Assembly: GCA_023427545.1 (NCBI GenBank)
Contig: JAEZBF010000028.1
Location: 1 to 22,280, forward strand
Origin: Pseudomonadota bacterium
GTDB lineage: Bacteria > Pseudomonadota > Alphaproteobacteria > Rhizobiales > Devosiaceae
DNA length: 22,280 nt
Direction of reading: 5' to 3'
This document shows, piece by piece, positions 7,721 through 15,508 of the stretch. Position 1 is the stretch's first letter; each line of letters starts with the position of its first letter. Made by a program: the position numbers and the translations under genes. The notes beneath the pieces are model-generated. The model worked only from the letters and a program-made list of their open reading frames with translations, was not told where the DNA came from and ran no database searches.

Positions 7721-7747
7721 AAAGGCCCCGCTCTTCGCGGGGCCTTT
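7721..7747. terminator. Bidirectional rho-independent terminator between dctM and dctP
   Basis: AAAGGCCCCGC at 7721-7731 pairs perfectly with GCGGGGCCTTT at 7737-7747 around a five-base loop TCTTC. On the minus strand the stem is followed by TCTTTT, so it ends dctP transcripts well. On the plus strand the stem's own TTT and GTCCTTC follow, which serves dctM less strongly. Its position between two convergent genes fits a shared terminator. Confidence 0.88.
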
Positions 7748-7767
7748 GTCCTTCAGATCGGGTTTGC

Positions 7768-8862
7768 TCAGCTGATCTTGAAGAACTTCTCGCGCGCCTC
7801 AAGGAACGGCAAATCCGTGCCTTCCGTTCGGGTACGGAGCAGGTTGAGCGCAGTGATGTAGCTCTCCGTCACTTCCTTGGTCAGCGCATCGCCGCTGGAG
7901 CGCAGCCCCTCGATGATCTCGAGCGAGGCCTTGGCACCCGCCTCGAGGATTTCGTCGGGGAAGCGCTTTACCTGTACGCCGTGCTCGGAGACCAGGGTCG
8001 CGAGCGACCGCGGATCGTTGGCGTACATGTCCGAGGCAACGTCGTCGTACGCGGCCTGCGCACAGGTACGAACGATCTCCTGCAGGTCCTCGGGCAGAGC
8101 CTGGAACTTGGCCTTCGAGACGGTGATCTCGGTCGCCAGCCCCGGCTCCACGAAACTCGGGAAGTAGTAGTTCTTGACCACCTGATAGAAGCCCAGCGCC
8201 AGGTCGTTGTACGGACCGACGAACTCGGCGGCATCCAGCGTGCCCGACTGCAGCGCGGCGAAGATGTCGCCGGCAGCCATGTTGGTCACTGAGGCGCCGA
8301 GCTTTTGCCAGACCTGACCGCCCAGGCCGGGGGTGCGGAAGCGCAGGCCCTGGATATCTGCCACGCCGTTGAGATCCTTACGGAACCAGCCACCGGCCTG
8401 GGTGCCGGTGTCGCCGGAAAGGAAGCCCTGCACCCCGAACTGGTCGTAGATCTTGTCCCAGACCTCCTGACCGCCGAGGAACCGCACCCACGCGGTCAGC
8501 TCGCGGCTGGTCATGCCGTAGGGCACGCCGGTGAAGAAGCTCAGTCCCTGGCTCTTGTTCTGCCAGTAATAGGCCGCGCCATGGCTCATCTCGGCCGATC
8601 CGTCGATCACCGCATCGAGCGCGCCGAGCGCCGGAACGAGTTCGCCCGCGGCGTAGACGGTGATCTTGAGGCGGCCGCCCGAGGCCTTGTTGATACGATC
8701 GGCCAGCCGCTGTGCACCGACACCCAGGCCCGGGAAGTTCTTGGGCCAGGTGGTGACCATGCGCCACTCTTGCGACTCCTGCGCAATGGCGGGCGCGGCA
8801 AGGCCTGCGCTGGCGGCCACGCCACCGATGGCTGCAGTGCTGATAAATTGACGTCTCTTCAT
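7768..8862 (-). CDS. dctP: TRAP transporter substrate-binding protein, TakP-like (DctP)
   Basis: The periplasmic receptor of a TRAP transporter, 364 residues from ATG 8860-8862. The N-terminus MKRRQFISTAAIGGVAASAG, ending AAPAIAQ, has a twin-arginine-like RRQF motif and a hydrophobic core, so export may be by Tat. The mature part (EWRMVTTWPKNFPG, AAGELVPALGALDAV, GGWFRKDLNGVADIQGLRFR, GTLDAAEFVGPYNDLALGFY) closely matches the TakP group that binds 2-oxo acids such as pyruvate. The conserved arginine in LRFRTPG is expected to bind the substrate carboxylate. GGGAGGTAAG is an ideal ribosome site. The frame runs open well upstream, but that part is not DctP-like. It lies convergent to dctQ-dctM, so it has its own promoter while very likely working with them. 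Confidence 0.93.
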   Translation of the reverse strand: MKRRQFISTAAIGGVAASAGLAAPAIAQESQEWRMVTTWPKNFPGLGVGAQRLADRINKASGGRLKITVYAAGELVPALGALDAVIDGSAEMSHGAAYYWQNKSQGLSFFTGVPYGMTSRELTAWVRFLGGQEVWDKIYDQFGVQGFLSGDTGTQAGGWFRKDLNGVADIQGLRFRTPGLGGQVWQKLGASVTNMAAGDIFAALQSGTLDAAEFVGPYNDLALGFYQVVKNYYFPSFVEPGLATEITVSKAKFQALPEDLQEIVRTCAQAAYDDVASDMYANDPRSLATLVSEHGVQVKRFPDEILEAGAKASLEIIEGLRSSGDALTKEVTESYITALNLLRTRTEGTDLPFLEAREKFFKIS

Positions 8863-8982
8863 CTTACCTCCCAAATCGCGCGTTTGGCCGCGCCTGCCCG
8901 CAGGAAAACGAAAGTCAGCAGTCCTGTCCAGTCTAAAGCGGTGCCGTTGGTGAAGAGCGCCGGGATGAATCTGCACTCTAAA

Positions 8983-9011
8983 GGGAATAAGTCGCGCCTC
9001 GCGGTGTTGTG
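8983..9011 (+). promoter_or_regulatory. Candidate ECF-type promoter of the secreted repeat protein
   Basis: GGGAATAA at 8983-8990 is followed after about 16 bases by GTTGT (9006 onward). A GGAAT-like -35 and a GTT-containing -10 with this spacing are typical of promoters used by ECF sigma factors, and an ECF sigma gene lies two genes downstream, which would make the operon self-controlled. This is a match by eye against a loose consensus, so it is a candidate only. Confidence 0.3.
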
Positions 9012-9060
9012 GGATGCAGCGGACGGCCAAGAGGCCGCCGCCCCAACCAGGAGGGACGTC

Positions 9061-9489
9061 ATGAATTTCCGCAAACTGCTGCTCGGCACTGCCGCGCTGG
9101 CCCTGCTCGCTACCCCAGCTTTCGCCGACGACTATCTCGGCGGCATCGTCAAATCCGCTGACATGGGCGGCAAGGAAGTCCTTACCGACGCTAAGGGCAT
9201 GACCTTGTACGTCTATGACAAGGACACCGCGAATGTGACGAACTGCTACGACAAGTGCGCCGTCAACTGGCCGCCGGTCTGGGCGCCTGCCGACACTCAG
9301 GTTTCCGGTGACTGGTCGCTCGTCGAGCGTACCGATGCCTCCGGCGACCACGCCGGCATGAAGATGGTGGCCTACAAGGGCTGGCCGCTTTACCTCTGGA
9401 TCAAGGACACCAAGCCGGGCGATAACACTGGTGACGGCGTTGGCGGCGTCTGGCACACCGCCTACGAGGATATCGCCGCGGCCAAGTAG
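9061..9489 (+). CDS. Secreted PF03640-type repeat protein (COG4315)
   Basis: A 142-residue exported protein. The signal peptide MNFRKLLLGTAALALLATPA is followed by FADD, cut near residue 22; there is no lipobox cysteine, so it is probably soluble in the periplasm. The mature part has two copies of the Y-x-Y/W-x-x-D pattern of the 'secreted repeat of unknown function' family: MTLYVYDKDTANVTNCYDKC, then NWPP, and WPLYLWIKDTKPGD, ending GVGGVWH. Two cysteines (NCYDKC) may form a disulfide. Biochemical function is unknown in the family. AGGAGG lies seven bases before ATG. It is 20 bases upstream of the ECF sigma gene, suggesting it is part of, and controlled by, the same envelope-stress circuit. 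Confidence 0.9.
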   Translation: MNFRKLLLGTAALALLATPAFADDYLGGIVKSADMGGKEVLTDAKGMTLYVYDKDTANVTNCYDKCAVNWPPVWAPADTQVSGDWSLVERTDASGDHAGMKMVAYKGWPLYLWIKDTKPGDNTGDGVGGVWHTAYEDIAAAK

Positions 9490-9509
9490 CCCAACCCGTA
9501 GGATCGCGC

Positions 9510-10031
9510 TTGAGCGACTTCCTGGACGAGATGACGGGCTGCGTGCCGGCGCTTCGGCGCTACGCACGCGCCCTCACGCGCGACCTCGATCGGGCCGACG
9601 ATCTCGTCCAGGATTGCCTTGAGCGTGCCATTCGCAAACGGAGCCTGTGGCGACCCACCGGGCCGCTGCAGGCCTGGCTTTTCAGGATGCTGCTCAACCT
9701 TTACCGCAACGATCTTCGACAGCGCCGCCGCGGTGGCGGCGCAGCCGTCCCGCTCGACGGGCTGGCGATCGAGCCGTCGGTGCCGGCTGCCCAACACGGC
9801 CGGCTCGCCCTCGTCGAGATGGAGCGTGCGTTGGCGACGTTGCCCGATGATCAGCGTGAAGCGCTCCTGCTGGTTGTGCTCGAGGGCGTCAGCTATGCCG
9901 AAGCCGCCCACATCCTCGGGATTCCGCCGGGAACGCTGATGTCCCGCCTGGGTCGGGCCCGCGCCGCCCTTAGACTTGCGACCGGCTCCGGAACGACGCC
10001 CGAGCCCCTCCGTCTGAGGACGGTCAAATGA
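9510..10031 (+). CDS. ECF-type RNA polymerase sigma factor
   Basis: A 173-residue extracytoplasmic-function sigma factor. Region 2 is seen in LTRDLDRADDLVQDCLERAI and the following AWLFRMLLNLYRND, and region 4 in LATLPDDQREALLLVVLEGV, SYAEAAHILGIPPGTLMSRL and GRARAAL; the two are joined by a short linker with no extra domain. I take TTG 9510-9512 as the start because GTAGGA lies just upstream; ATG 9531 would remove seven residues without harming region 2. The gene end overlaps the next start as ATGA, the usual coupling of a sigma factor to its anti-sigma factor. Predicted target: its own operon, through the candidate promoter at 8983-9011. Confidence 0.92.
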   Translation: MSDFLDEMTGCVPALRRYARALTRDLDRADDLVQDCLERAIRKRSLWRPTGPLQAWLFRMLLNLYRNDLRQRRRGGGAAVPLDGLAIEPSVPAAQHGRLALVEMERALATLPDDQREALLLVVLEGVSYAEAAHILGIPPGTLMSRLGRARAALRLATGSGTTPEPLRLRTVK

Positions 10032-10849
10032 CGCAGACCCTGCGCGACATCGATGATGCCGACCTCCTTGCCTACGTCGACGGCAAGCTGACGCCGGAGC
10101 GCCGGTCGGAGGTCGACGCCTGGCTCACCGCCCATCCCGAAAGGGCCGCGGAGGTCTTTGCCTGGGAGCGGCAGAACGAGTGCATCTCCGCCCTTTACGA
10201 TCCTGTCGCTGCCGAGCGTGTTCCAACCCGGCTCGATCCCCACCGACTCGCTTTCAGCCGCAGATCGGGCGGCACGCGGTGGCCCGCCATGGCCGCTGCC
10301 GCGGTTGTTGTGCTTGCCCTCGGCCTGGGCGGTGGCTGGTTCGTCCGCGACCTGCTCGATCCGCCGGCGAGCCAGAGCACGCTGCTCATCGACAATGCCG
10401 TCACCGCCCACGCACTCTACGTCAAGGAGAACCGCCACGCGGTCGAGGTTGCCGCCGACGACCGGCAGCACCTCGTCACCTGGCTCTCCAACCGCATCCG
10501 CGCGCCGATTGACACGCCCGATCTGGCTGCCGAAGGATTTACCCTGGTGGGAGGACGGCTGCTGCCGGCAGCCATCAATTCCAAAGCCGGTCCGGCGGCG
10601 CAGCTGATGTATGAAAACGCCACCGCCGAACGCCTAACTGTCTATGTCACCAGCGCTCTTCCCGATAAATCGCCTTCCTACCAGTTCGTCGACGTCGCCG
10701 GCCTTGAGGCGTTTTACTGGGCCAATGCCCAGATCACCTGCACCGTCGTCGGCGACCTGCCGGAAAACCAGATGCAGGCCGTCGCCAAGAAGGTCTACCA
10801 GCAGATGACGCGCCGCCCCGACATGTACGTACCGGGTGGCCGCACCTAG
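10028..10849 (+). CDS. Membrane anti-sigma factor
   Basis: A 273-residue protein whose N-terminal 80 residues (DIDDADLLAYVDGKLTPERR, then VDAWLTAHPE) form the anti-sigma/zinc-finger-like domain of the RsiW/COG5662 group, though the classical HxxxCxxC zinc motif is absent; only one cysteine (NECIS) is visible there. One membrane helix follows (WPAMAAAAVVVLALGLGGGW, about residues 85-105), then a periplasmic domain of about 165 residues. It should hold the coupled ECF sigma factor at the membrane until a signal reaches the periplasmic part; the signal is unknown. Start ATG 10028 overlaps the sigma stop. The stop overlaps that of lldD at CTAG on the other strand. Confidence 0.88.
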   Translation: MTQTLRDIDDADLLAYVDGKLTPERRSEVDAWLTAHPERAAEVFAWERQNECISALYDPVAAERVPTRLDPHRLAFSRRSGGTRWPAMAAAAVVVLALGLGGGWFVRDLLDPPASQSTLLIDNAVTAHALYVKENRHAVEVAADDRQHLVTWLSNRIRAPIDTPDLAAEGFTLVGGRLLPAAINSKAGPAAQLMYENATAERLTVYVTSALPDKSPSYQFVDVAGLEAFYWANAQITCTVVGDLPENQMQAVAKKVYQQMTRRPDMYVPGGRT

Positions 10850-12015
10850 TAACCCTGCCGGCGGAGCAGGTCGTTCGAGTAGATGTTCTTGAGGCTGATG
10901 TTCTTGATGTCGCGCTCGCCCATCAGCGCCATCGTCGTATCCATCTCCGCCCGGATGATGTCGAGCGCCCGGGTAACACCTGCCTCCCCGCCGGCTCCTA
11001 GCCCGTAGTTCATCGCCCGGCCGATGAAGGTGCCCTTGGCCCCCAGCGCCAGCGCCTTGATTACGTCCTGGCCGGAGCGAATGCCGCCGTCCATGAAGAC
11101 CTCGGTCTTGTCGCCGACGGCATCGACGATCTCCGGCAATACTCGGATGGTCGACGGCGCGCCATCGAGCTGGCGGCCGCCATGGTTGGAGACGATGATC
11201 GCATCCGCCCCGTTCGCTACCGCCTGCCGCGCGTCATCGGGATCGAGGACACCCTTGACCACGACCGGCCCGCCGAAGCGGTTCCTGATCCAGCCGATAT
11301 CCTTCCAGTTAAGGGTGAGGTCGAACTGGGTCCGCGTCCATAACGTCAGCGAGGTGAGGTTCGTGGCGGACGAAACGTGGCCGTGGATGTTGCGGAACGT
11401 GCGCCGCTTCGTTCCCAGCATGCCGAGTGCCCAGCGCGGCTTCCGCGCCATCTCGAAGACAAATCGCGGCGTGAACTTCGGCGGCACCAGCAGACCATTG
11501 CGCACATCCTTATGCCGCTGCCCGAGGATCTGCAGGTCCATCGTGAGCACCAGCGCCGCGCATTTTGCTTCCTTTGCGCGATCGATCAGCCGCTCGATGA
11601 AGGCGCGGTCGCGCATGACATAAAGCTGAAACCAGAACGGCTTGGTTGTGTTCTCGGCGACATCCTCGATCGAGCAGATCGCCATGGTGGATAGCGTGAA
11701 GGGTATGCCGAACTTCTCCGCCGCCTTCGCCGCCTTGATCTCCCCATCGGCCGCCTGCATGCCCGTCGAACCCACCGGAGCAATGCCGACCGGCATGGAG
11801 ACCGGCTGGCCAAGCATCGTCGATTTCAGCGTGCGGTCCTCGAGGTTGACCGCCACACGCTGACGCAACGTGATCTTCTGGAAGTCCTCTTCGTTGGCGC
11901 GGTAGGTCTGCTCGGTCCAGGCGCCTGAATCCGCATAGTCGAAGAACTGCTTGGGGACGCGCCTGCGGGCCTCCTTCTTGAGGTCATCGATCGTCAGCAT
12001 CCGAGACAGCGACAT
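10846..12015 (-). CDS. lldD: FMN-dependent L-lactate dehydrogenase
   Basis: A 389-residue member of the FMN alpha-hydroxy-acid dehydrogenase family, most like the respiratory L-lactate dehydrogenase LldD, which oxidises L-lactate to pyruvate at the membrane and feeds electrons to quinone. The active-site block SNHGGRQLDGAPSTI holds the catalytic histidine and the substrate-binding arginine. Other family segments are MPVGIAPVGSTGMQAADGEI, FWFQLYVMRDRAF, VVVKGVLDPDDARQAVANGA, VFMDGGIRSGQDVIKALALG and FIGRAMNYGLGAGGE. ATG 12013-12015 has GGAGAG upstream. Related family members oxidise other hydroxy acids, so glycolate or mandelate cannot be excluded. It stands alone, convergent with the anti-sigma gene and divergent from the HNH-like gene. 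Confidence 0.92.
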   Translation of the reverse strand: MSLSRMLTIDDLKKEARRRVPKQFFDYADSGAWTEQTYRANEEDFQKITLRQRVAVNLEDRTLKSTMLGQPVSMPVGIAPVGSTGMQAADGEIKAAKAAEKFGIPFTLSTMAICSIEDVAENTTKPFWFQLYVMRDRAFIERLIDRAKEAKCAALVLTMDLQILGQRHKDVRNGLLVPPKFTPRFVFEMARKPRWALGMLGTKRRTFRNIHGHVSSATNLTSLTLWTRTQFDLTLNWKDIGWIRNRFGGPVVVKGVLDPDDARQAVANGADAIIVSNHGGRQLDGAPSTIRVLPEIVDAVGDKTEVFMDGGIRSGQDVIKALALGAKGTFIGRAMNYGLGAGGEAGVTRALDIIRAEMDTTMALMGERDIKNISLKNIYSNDLLRRQGY

Positions 12016-12157
12016 CGCCCGTTCTCTCCAAAGCTAAGCGGCCAAGGCTCTAGCCCTGCCGCCGAGCGGGCGTCAACCGCACGCAATCAGTCTCCGCTCC
12101 ACCCCTGTTCAATCCACTCACCCACGATGTACGTAGTACCTCGTAAGGGGAAGTTGG

Positions 12158-12934
12158 TTGGTCAAGCTCCTGATCACCATGGCGAGGCAGGAGGACGAGC
12201 TGGCGGTACTCGCCTCCTCCTTTCGAGTCGCCCCGGAGGATATTCCGCTCGCCGCCTCCAGCCTTGGCGACTCTGCGCTGATCTGTCGGAACAACGGCGA
12301 CGCGATTGCGGTCTGCCGGGTCGCCGGCCTTTACGCGCGCGGCGACGGACCCGGAGACGTGCAGCTCCGGGTCAGTCAACTGCGGCTCCTCGCCACGCCC
12401 GTAGCCATACCCGAGCACCGTGCGACGCGCACCAGCGGTGTGACCGTCGCTCCATTGCACGATGCGACTTATGACGCCGTGATGGCGGAGCTGGCAGCTC
12501 GCCCCTCGCGTCCAGAAGGGTTTGCTGAAGACCAGGCGCCGTTTTCGACAGGATCCGCGCCGGATTTCGACGATGTCGCCGACGCGGTTGCGGCGGCCTA
12601 CGCGAACACCTGTGCCTTCACTGGGACCCCGCTGCTGAGCATTGGTGGAATGACCAATGGCTCGCCCGCAGCCATCAGGCCGCTGGCGAGCGGAGGCACG
12701 CCTCGTGTCACGAACTTCATCGCCGCCATTCCCAGCGCGAGACTGGCCTTTGAAGCCGGCCACCTGACGCTCGGCACCCGGTATGAGTTCATCGTCGTGC
12801 TCGACCGCATCGATCCCGAACTGCTCGAGATGCTGAACCCCATCGGCCGCCTCAGACTGCCGGCCGAGAGGGAGGCACGGCCCGATCCGCAAGGCCTGGA
12901 ATATCATCGCACGAGCATCTTCAACCGGCCCTAG
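12158..12934 (+). CDS. HNH-nuclease-family protein with degenerate catalytic residues
   Basis: A 258-residue protein whose C-terminal half follows the HNH_2/COG3440 restriction-endonuclease-like pattern: YANTCAFTG (residues 148-156), SPAAIRPLASGG (169-180), VTNFIAA (184-190), LAFEAGHLTL (196-205), then LNPIGRLRLP and EYHRTSIF. In active relatives the middle part reads AAHI-P, NG-A, H--FD-G. Here the first histidine is Ala172 and the second Arg195; only Asn186 stays. It is thus probably not a nuclease. The N-terminal half resembles the PUA-like domain that precedes HNH in this family (inference). The frame is intact. TTG 12158 has AAGGGG seven bases upstream; ATG 12179 is the alternative. Its neighbours lldD and copA suggest no function. 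Confidence 0.72.
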   Translation: MVKLLITMARQEDELAVLASSFRVAPEDIPLAASSLGDSALICRNNGDAIAVCRVAGLYARGDGPGDVQLRVSQLRLLATPVAIPEHRATRTSGVTVAPLHDATYDAVMAELAARPSRPEGFAEDQAPFSTGSAPDFDDVADAVAAAYANTCAFTGTPLLSIGGMTNGSPAAIRPLASGGTPRVTNFIAAIPSARLAFEAGHLTLGTRYEFIVVLDRIDPELLEMLNPIGRLRLPAEREARPDPQGLEYHRTSIFNRP

Positions 12935-15423
12935 AGCTTTGTGCCGTTGAGGCGAAGGGCGTTGCCGATGACGCTGACCGACGACAGGCTCATCGCCGCG
13001 GCTGCGAGCATGGGCGAGAGCAGCCAGCCGGTGAACGCGAAGAGGACGCCGGCTGCAACTGGGATGCCAAGGGCGTTGTACCCGAAGGCGAAACCCAGGT
13101 TCTGCTTGATGTTGGCAACGCTGGCGCGGGCGAGCCGCCGCGCCCTCACCACCGCCGAGATATCGCCTCCGAGCAGCGTGATCCCGGCGGCCTCGAGCGC
13201 CACGTCAGCCCCGGTCCCCATTGCGACGCCGACGTGCGCCGCAGCAAGCGCGGGAGCGTCGTTGATCCCATCGCCGGCGAAGGCGACGCGACGGCCCTTT
13301 GCCTTCAGTTCCTCGACGAGATCATGCTTGTCCTCGGGGCTCATGCCGCCGTGAGCCTCGGCAATGCCGAGCGCGGATGCCACAGCCTGTGCTGCAGCCT
13401 CACCGTCACCGGTGGCCATGATCACCTCGACGCCGTCACCCCGAAGTGCGGCAACGGCATCGCGCGCCTCCGGCTTTATCGTGTCGGCGAGCGCAATGAT
13501 GCCGATGACTGCGTCCCCGGCGCTGACGAGGACATGCGTCTCCCCACCGCTGCGCACCGACAGCGCATCGCTGACTGCGGAGGGCATGGCACCCAGCCGC
13601 TTGCTCATGAGCCGCGCGTTCCCGAGGGCAACGCGCTGCCCGCCAACCTCGCCACTGACACCCATTCCGGTGGCAGACTCAAAGCCTGTCGCCTCGAGCC
13701 GAGCGACCCCGCGGCGGTCCGCCTCCGCCACGATGGAGGCGGCGAGGGGATGCTCGGAATGGCGCTCCAAAGCGGCAGCGATTTCCAACACCCGGTCCGG
13801 GTGCTCGCCGCCCAATGCGAGGACATCGACGACTTGAGGCTTGCCCATGGTCAGCGTTCCGGTCTTGTCGACCACGATCACATCCACCCCGGCCAGCGCC
13901 TCGAGGGCCTTGGCGTCCCGGACCAGCACGCCCGCTCGGGCGCCCCGTCCGGTTGCAACCATCACCGACATCGGTGTTGCCAGCCCTAGCGCACATGGAC
14001 ACGCGATGATCAGCACCGAGATGGCCGCGACGATGCCGTTGGCGAGCCTCGGCTCGGGTCCGAACACCCACCAGCCCAGCAGGCTCAGCAATGCGATCGC
14101 AACGACCAGCGGCACGAACCATGCCGCCACACGATCGGCAAGATCCTGCATCGGCGCGCGGCTGCGCTGCGCCTTTCCGACCAGAGCAACGATCTGGCTG
14201 AGCCGGGTCTCGGCGCCAACCCGCTCCGCCCGCATGACGAAACTGCCCTCGGCGTTGATCGTGCCGCCGGTCACAGCGTCCCCTGCCCCCTTCTGTACCG
14301 GCACCGGCTCTCCGGTCAGCATGGACTCATCGACATGGCTGGCGCCTTCGGTCACTTCACCATCGACGGGCACGGCCTCGCCTGGGCGGACACGCAGCAA
14401 GTCGCCTGCCCGTACCTGCTCAATCGGCAGGTCATGCTCATGCCCATCGTGGATCACCCGGGCCGTCTTGGGCGCGAGATCGAGCAGCGCCCGAAGCGCA
14501 CGTCCCGTCTGCTCGCGCGCTCGCAACTCGAGCACCTGGCCCAGGAAGACGAGCGCGACGATCACCGCCGCTGCCTCGAAGTAGACGGGCACGGCTCCGG
14601 AGTGCCGCATGCTCATGGGCAGCACCTGCGGGAACAACACGGCGACAAGCGAAAACAGGTATGCGGAGCCGACCCCCAACCCGATCAGTGTCCACATGTT
14701 CGGAGAGCGGTTGCGCAATGAGGTAACGAAGCGCCGAAAGAACGGCAACGCCGCCCAGAGCACCACCGGAGTAGCCAAGGCCAGCTCGATCCAGCTCACC
14801 TGCGGCTCGCCGATCGTGCGCCGCAGCGGCAATCCCAGCATGTCGCCCATGCCGAGTACGAGGAGCGGTAGGCTGAGCGCAGCGCTCACCCAGAAGCGGC
14901 GGGTAAAATCGGTCAGTTCCGGATTCGGAGTGTCGGACGTGGACGGCATCATCGGTTCGAGCGCCATGCCGCAGATCGGGCAGTCCCCCGGTCCGTCGCG
15001 GACGATCTCGGGGTGCATGGGGCAGGTCCACTTCGCTCCCTCTGGTGCCGTCGAAATGTGCGCCGCCCGCTGGGCGGGATCGGAGGGGGCGGGTTCGAGA
15101 TAGCGCAACGGATCGGCCTCGAACTTCTGCTGGCACCCTGCCGAGCAGAAGTAATGGCGCTTGCCTTCGTGCTTGGCCATAAAGCGGGCCGTCGCGCGAT
15201 CAATGGTCATGCCACAGACCGGGTCGGTGGCGGTCAGGTAGGTGCCCGGATCGGCAACGAACTTGTCGCGGCATCCCGCGCTGCAGAAGCCGAAGCGCCG
15301 GCCGTCATGAGTCGCTTCGAACCTGGGTTGGATGGGATCGACGAGCATGCCGCAGACGGGATCGCGGCTGACCCCCGCTGCCGATGCTTCATGATGATGA
15401 TGGTGATGTTCGTGCGCCGCCAT
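12931..15423 (-). CDS. copA: Copper-exporting P1B-type ATPase with two YHS domains
   Basis: An 830-residue inner-membrane pump that moves Cu+ out of the cytoplasm. Order: His-rich start (eight-residue H cluster within residues 4-11), YHS domain 1 (DPVCGM at 21-26, later CSAGC), YHS domain 2 (DPVCGM at 67-72, CSAGC), a heavy-metal-binding segment (WTCPMHPEI to CPICGM, about 132-150), then eight expected membrane helices and the cytoplasmic domains. Catalytic motifs are LTGEPVPV, the phosphorylated aspartate in DKTGTLT, SEHPLA and GDGINDAP. Metal-site motifs ACPCALG, GYNALG and AMSLSSVSV fit the Cu+ subgroup. There is no classical HMA CxxC domain; YHS domains take that place. ATG 15421-15423 is used because the YHS part begins soon after. 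It is divergent from cueR with a shared operator. Confidence 0.95.
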   Translation of the reverse strand: MAAHEHHHHHHEASAAGVSRDPVCGMLVDPIQPRFEATHDGRRFGFCSAGCRDKFVADPGTYLTATDPVCGMTIDRATARFMAKHEGKRHYFCSAGCQQKFEADPLRYLEPAPSDPAQRAAHISTAPEGAKWTCPMHPEIVRDGPGDCPICGMALEPMMPSTSDTPNPELTDFTRRFWVSAALSLPLLVLGMGDMLGLPLRRTIGEPQVSWIELALATPVVLWAALPFFRRFVTSLRNRSPNMWTLIGLGVGSAYLFSLVAVLFPQVLPMSMRHSGAVPVYFEAAAVIVALVFLGQVLELRAREQTGRALRALLDLAPKTARVIHDGHEHDLPIEQVRAGDLLRVRPGEAVPVDGEVTEGASHVDESMLTGEPVPVQKGAGDAVTGGTINAEGSFVMRAERVGAETRLSQIVALVGKAQRSRAPMQDLADRVAAWFVPLVVAIALLSLLGWWVFGPEPRLANGIVAAISVLIIACPCALGLATPMSVMVATGRGARAGVLVRDAKALEALAGVDVIVVDKTGTLTMGKPQVVDVLALGGEHPDRVLEIAAALERHSEHPLAASIVAEADRRGVARLEATGFESATGMGVSGEVGGQRVALGNARLMSKRLGAMPSAVSDALSVRSGGETHVLVSAGDAVIGIIALADTIKPEARDAVAALRGDGVEVIMATGDGEAAAQAVASALGIAEAHGGMSPEDKHDLVEELKAKGRRVAFAGDGINDAPALAAAHVGVAMGTGADVALEAAGITLLGGDISAVVRARRLARASVANIKQNLGFAFGYNALGIPVAAGVLFAFTGWLLSPMLAAAAMSLSSVSVIGNALRLNGTKL

Positions 15424-15451
15424 GATCGGAATTCCTTTTCGACTGGCGCTT

Positions 15452-15482
15452 GAGATGGACCTTCCCATCATGGTAAGGTCAA
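15452..15482 (-). promoter_or_regulatory. CueR-type copA promoter and operator
   Basis: On the minus strand TTGACC (15477-15482) and CATCTC (15452-15457) are spaced by 19 bases, longer than the usual 17, as in MerR/CueR-activated promoters. The spacer holds a 23-bp dyad at 15458-15480 with arms GACCTT and AAGGTC and inner CCAT/ATGG; only two mirrored positions and the centre fail to match. CCTTCC-like/GGAAGG-like arms are the known CueR operator pattern. CueR bound here would untwist the promoter when Cu+ is present and switch on copA. Confidence 0.85.
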
Positions 15483-15508
15483 GGGGCAATCGAGACTGGA
15501 GTGCGAAG

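Noticed and set aside
8863..9567. A 235-codon upstream extension of dctP
   Set aside because: It runs antisense through the secreted repeat protein gene; the Tat-like signal peptide and ideal ribosome site fix the start at 8862.
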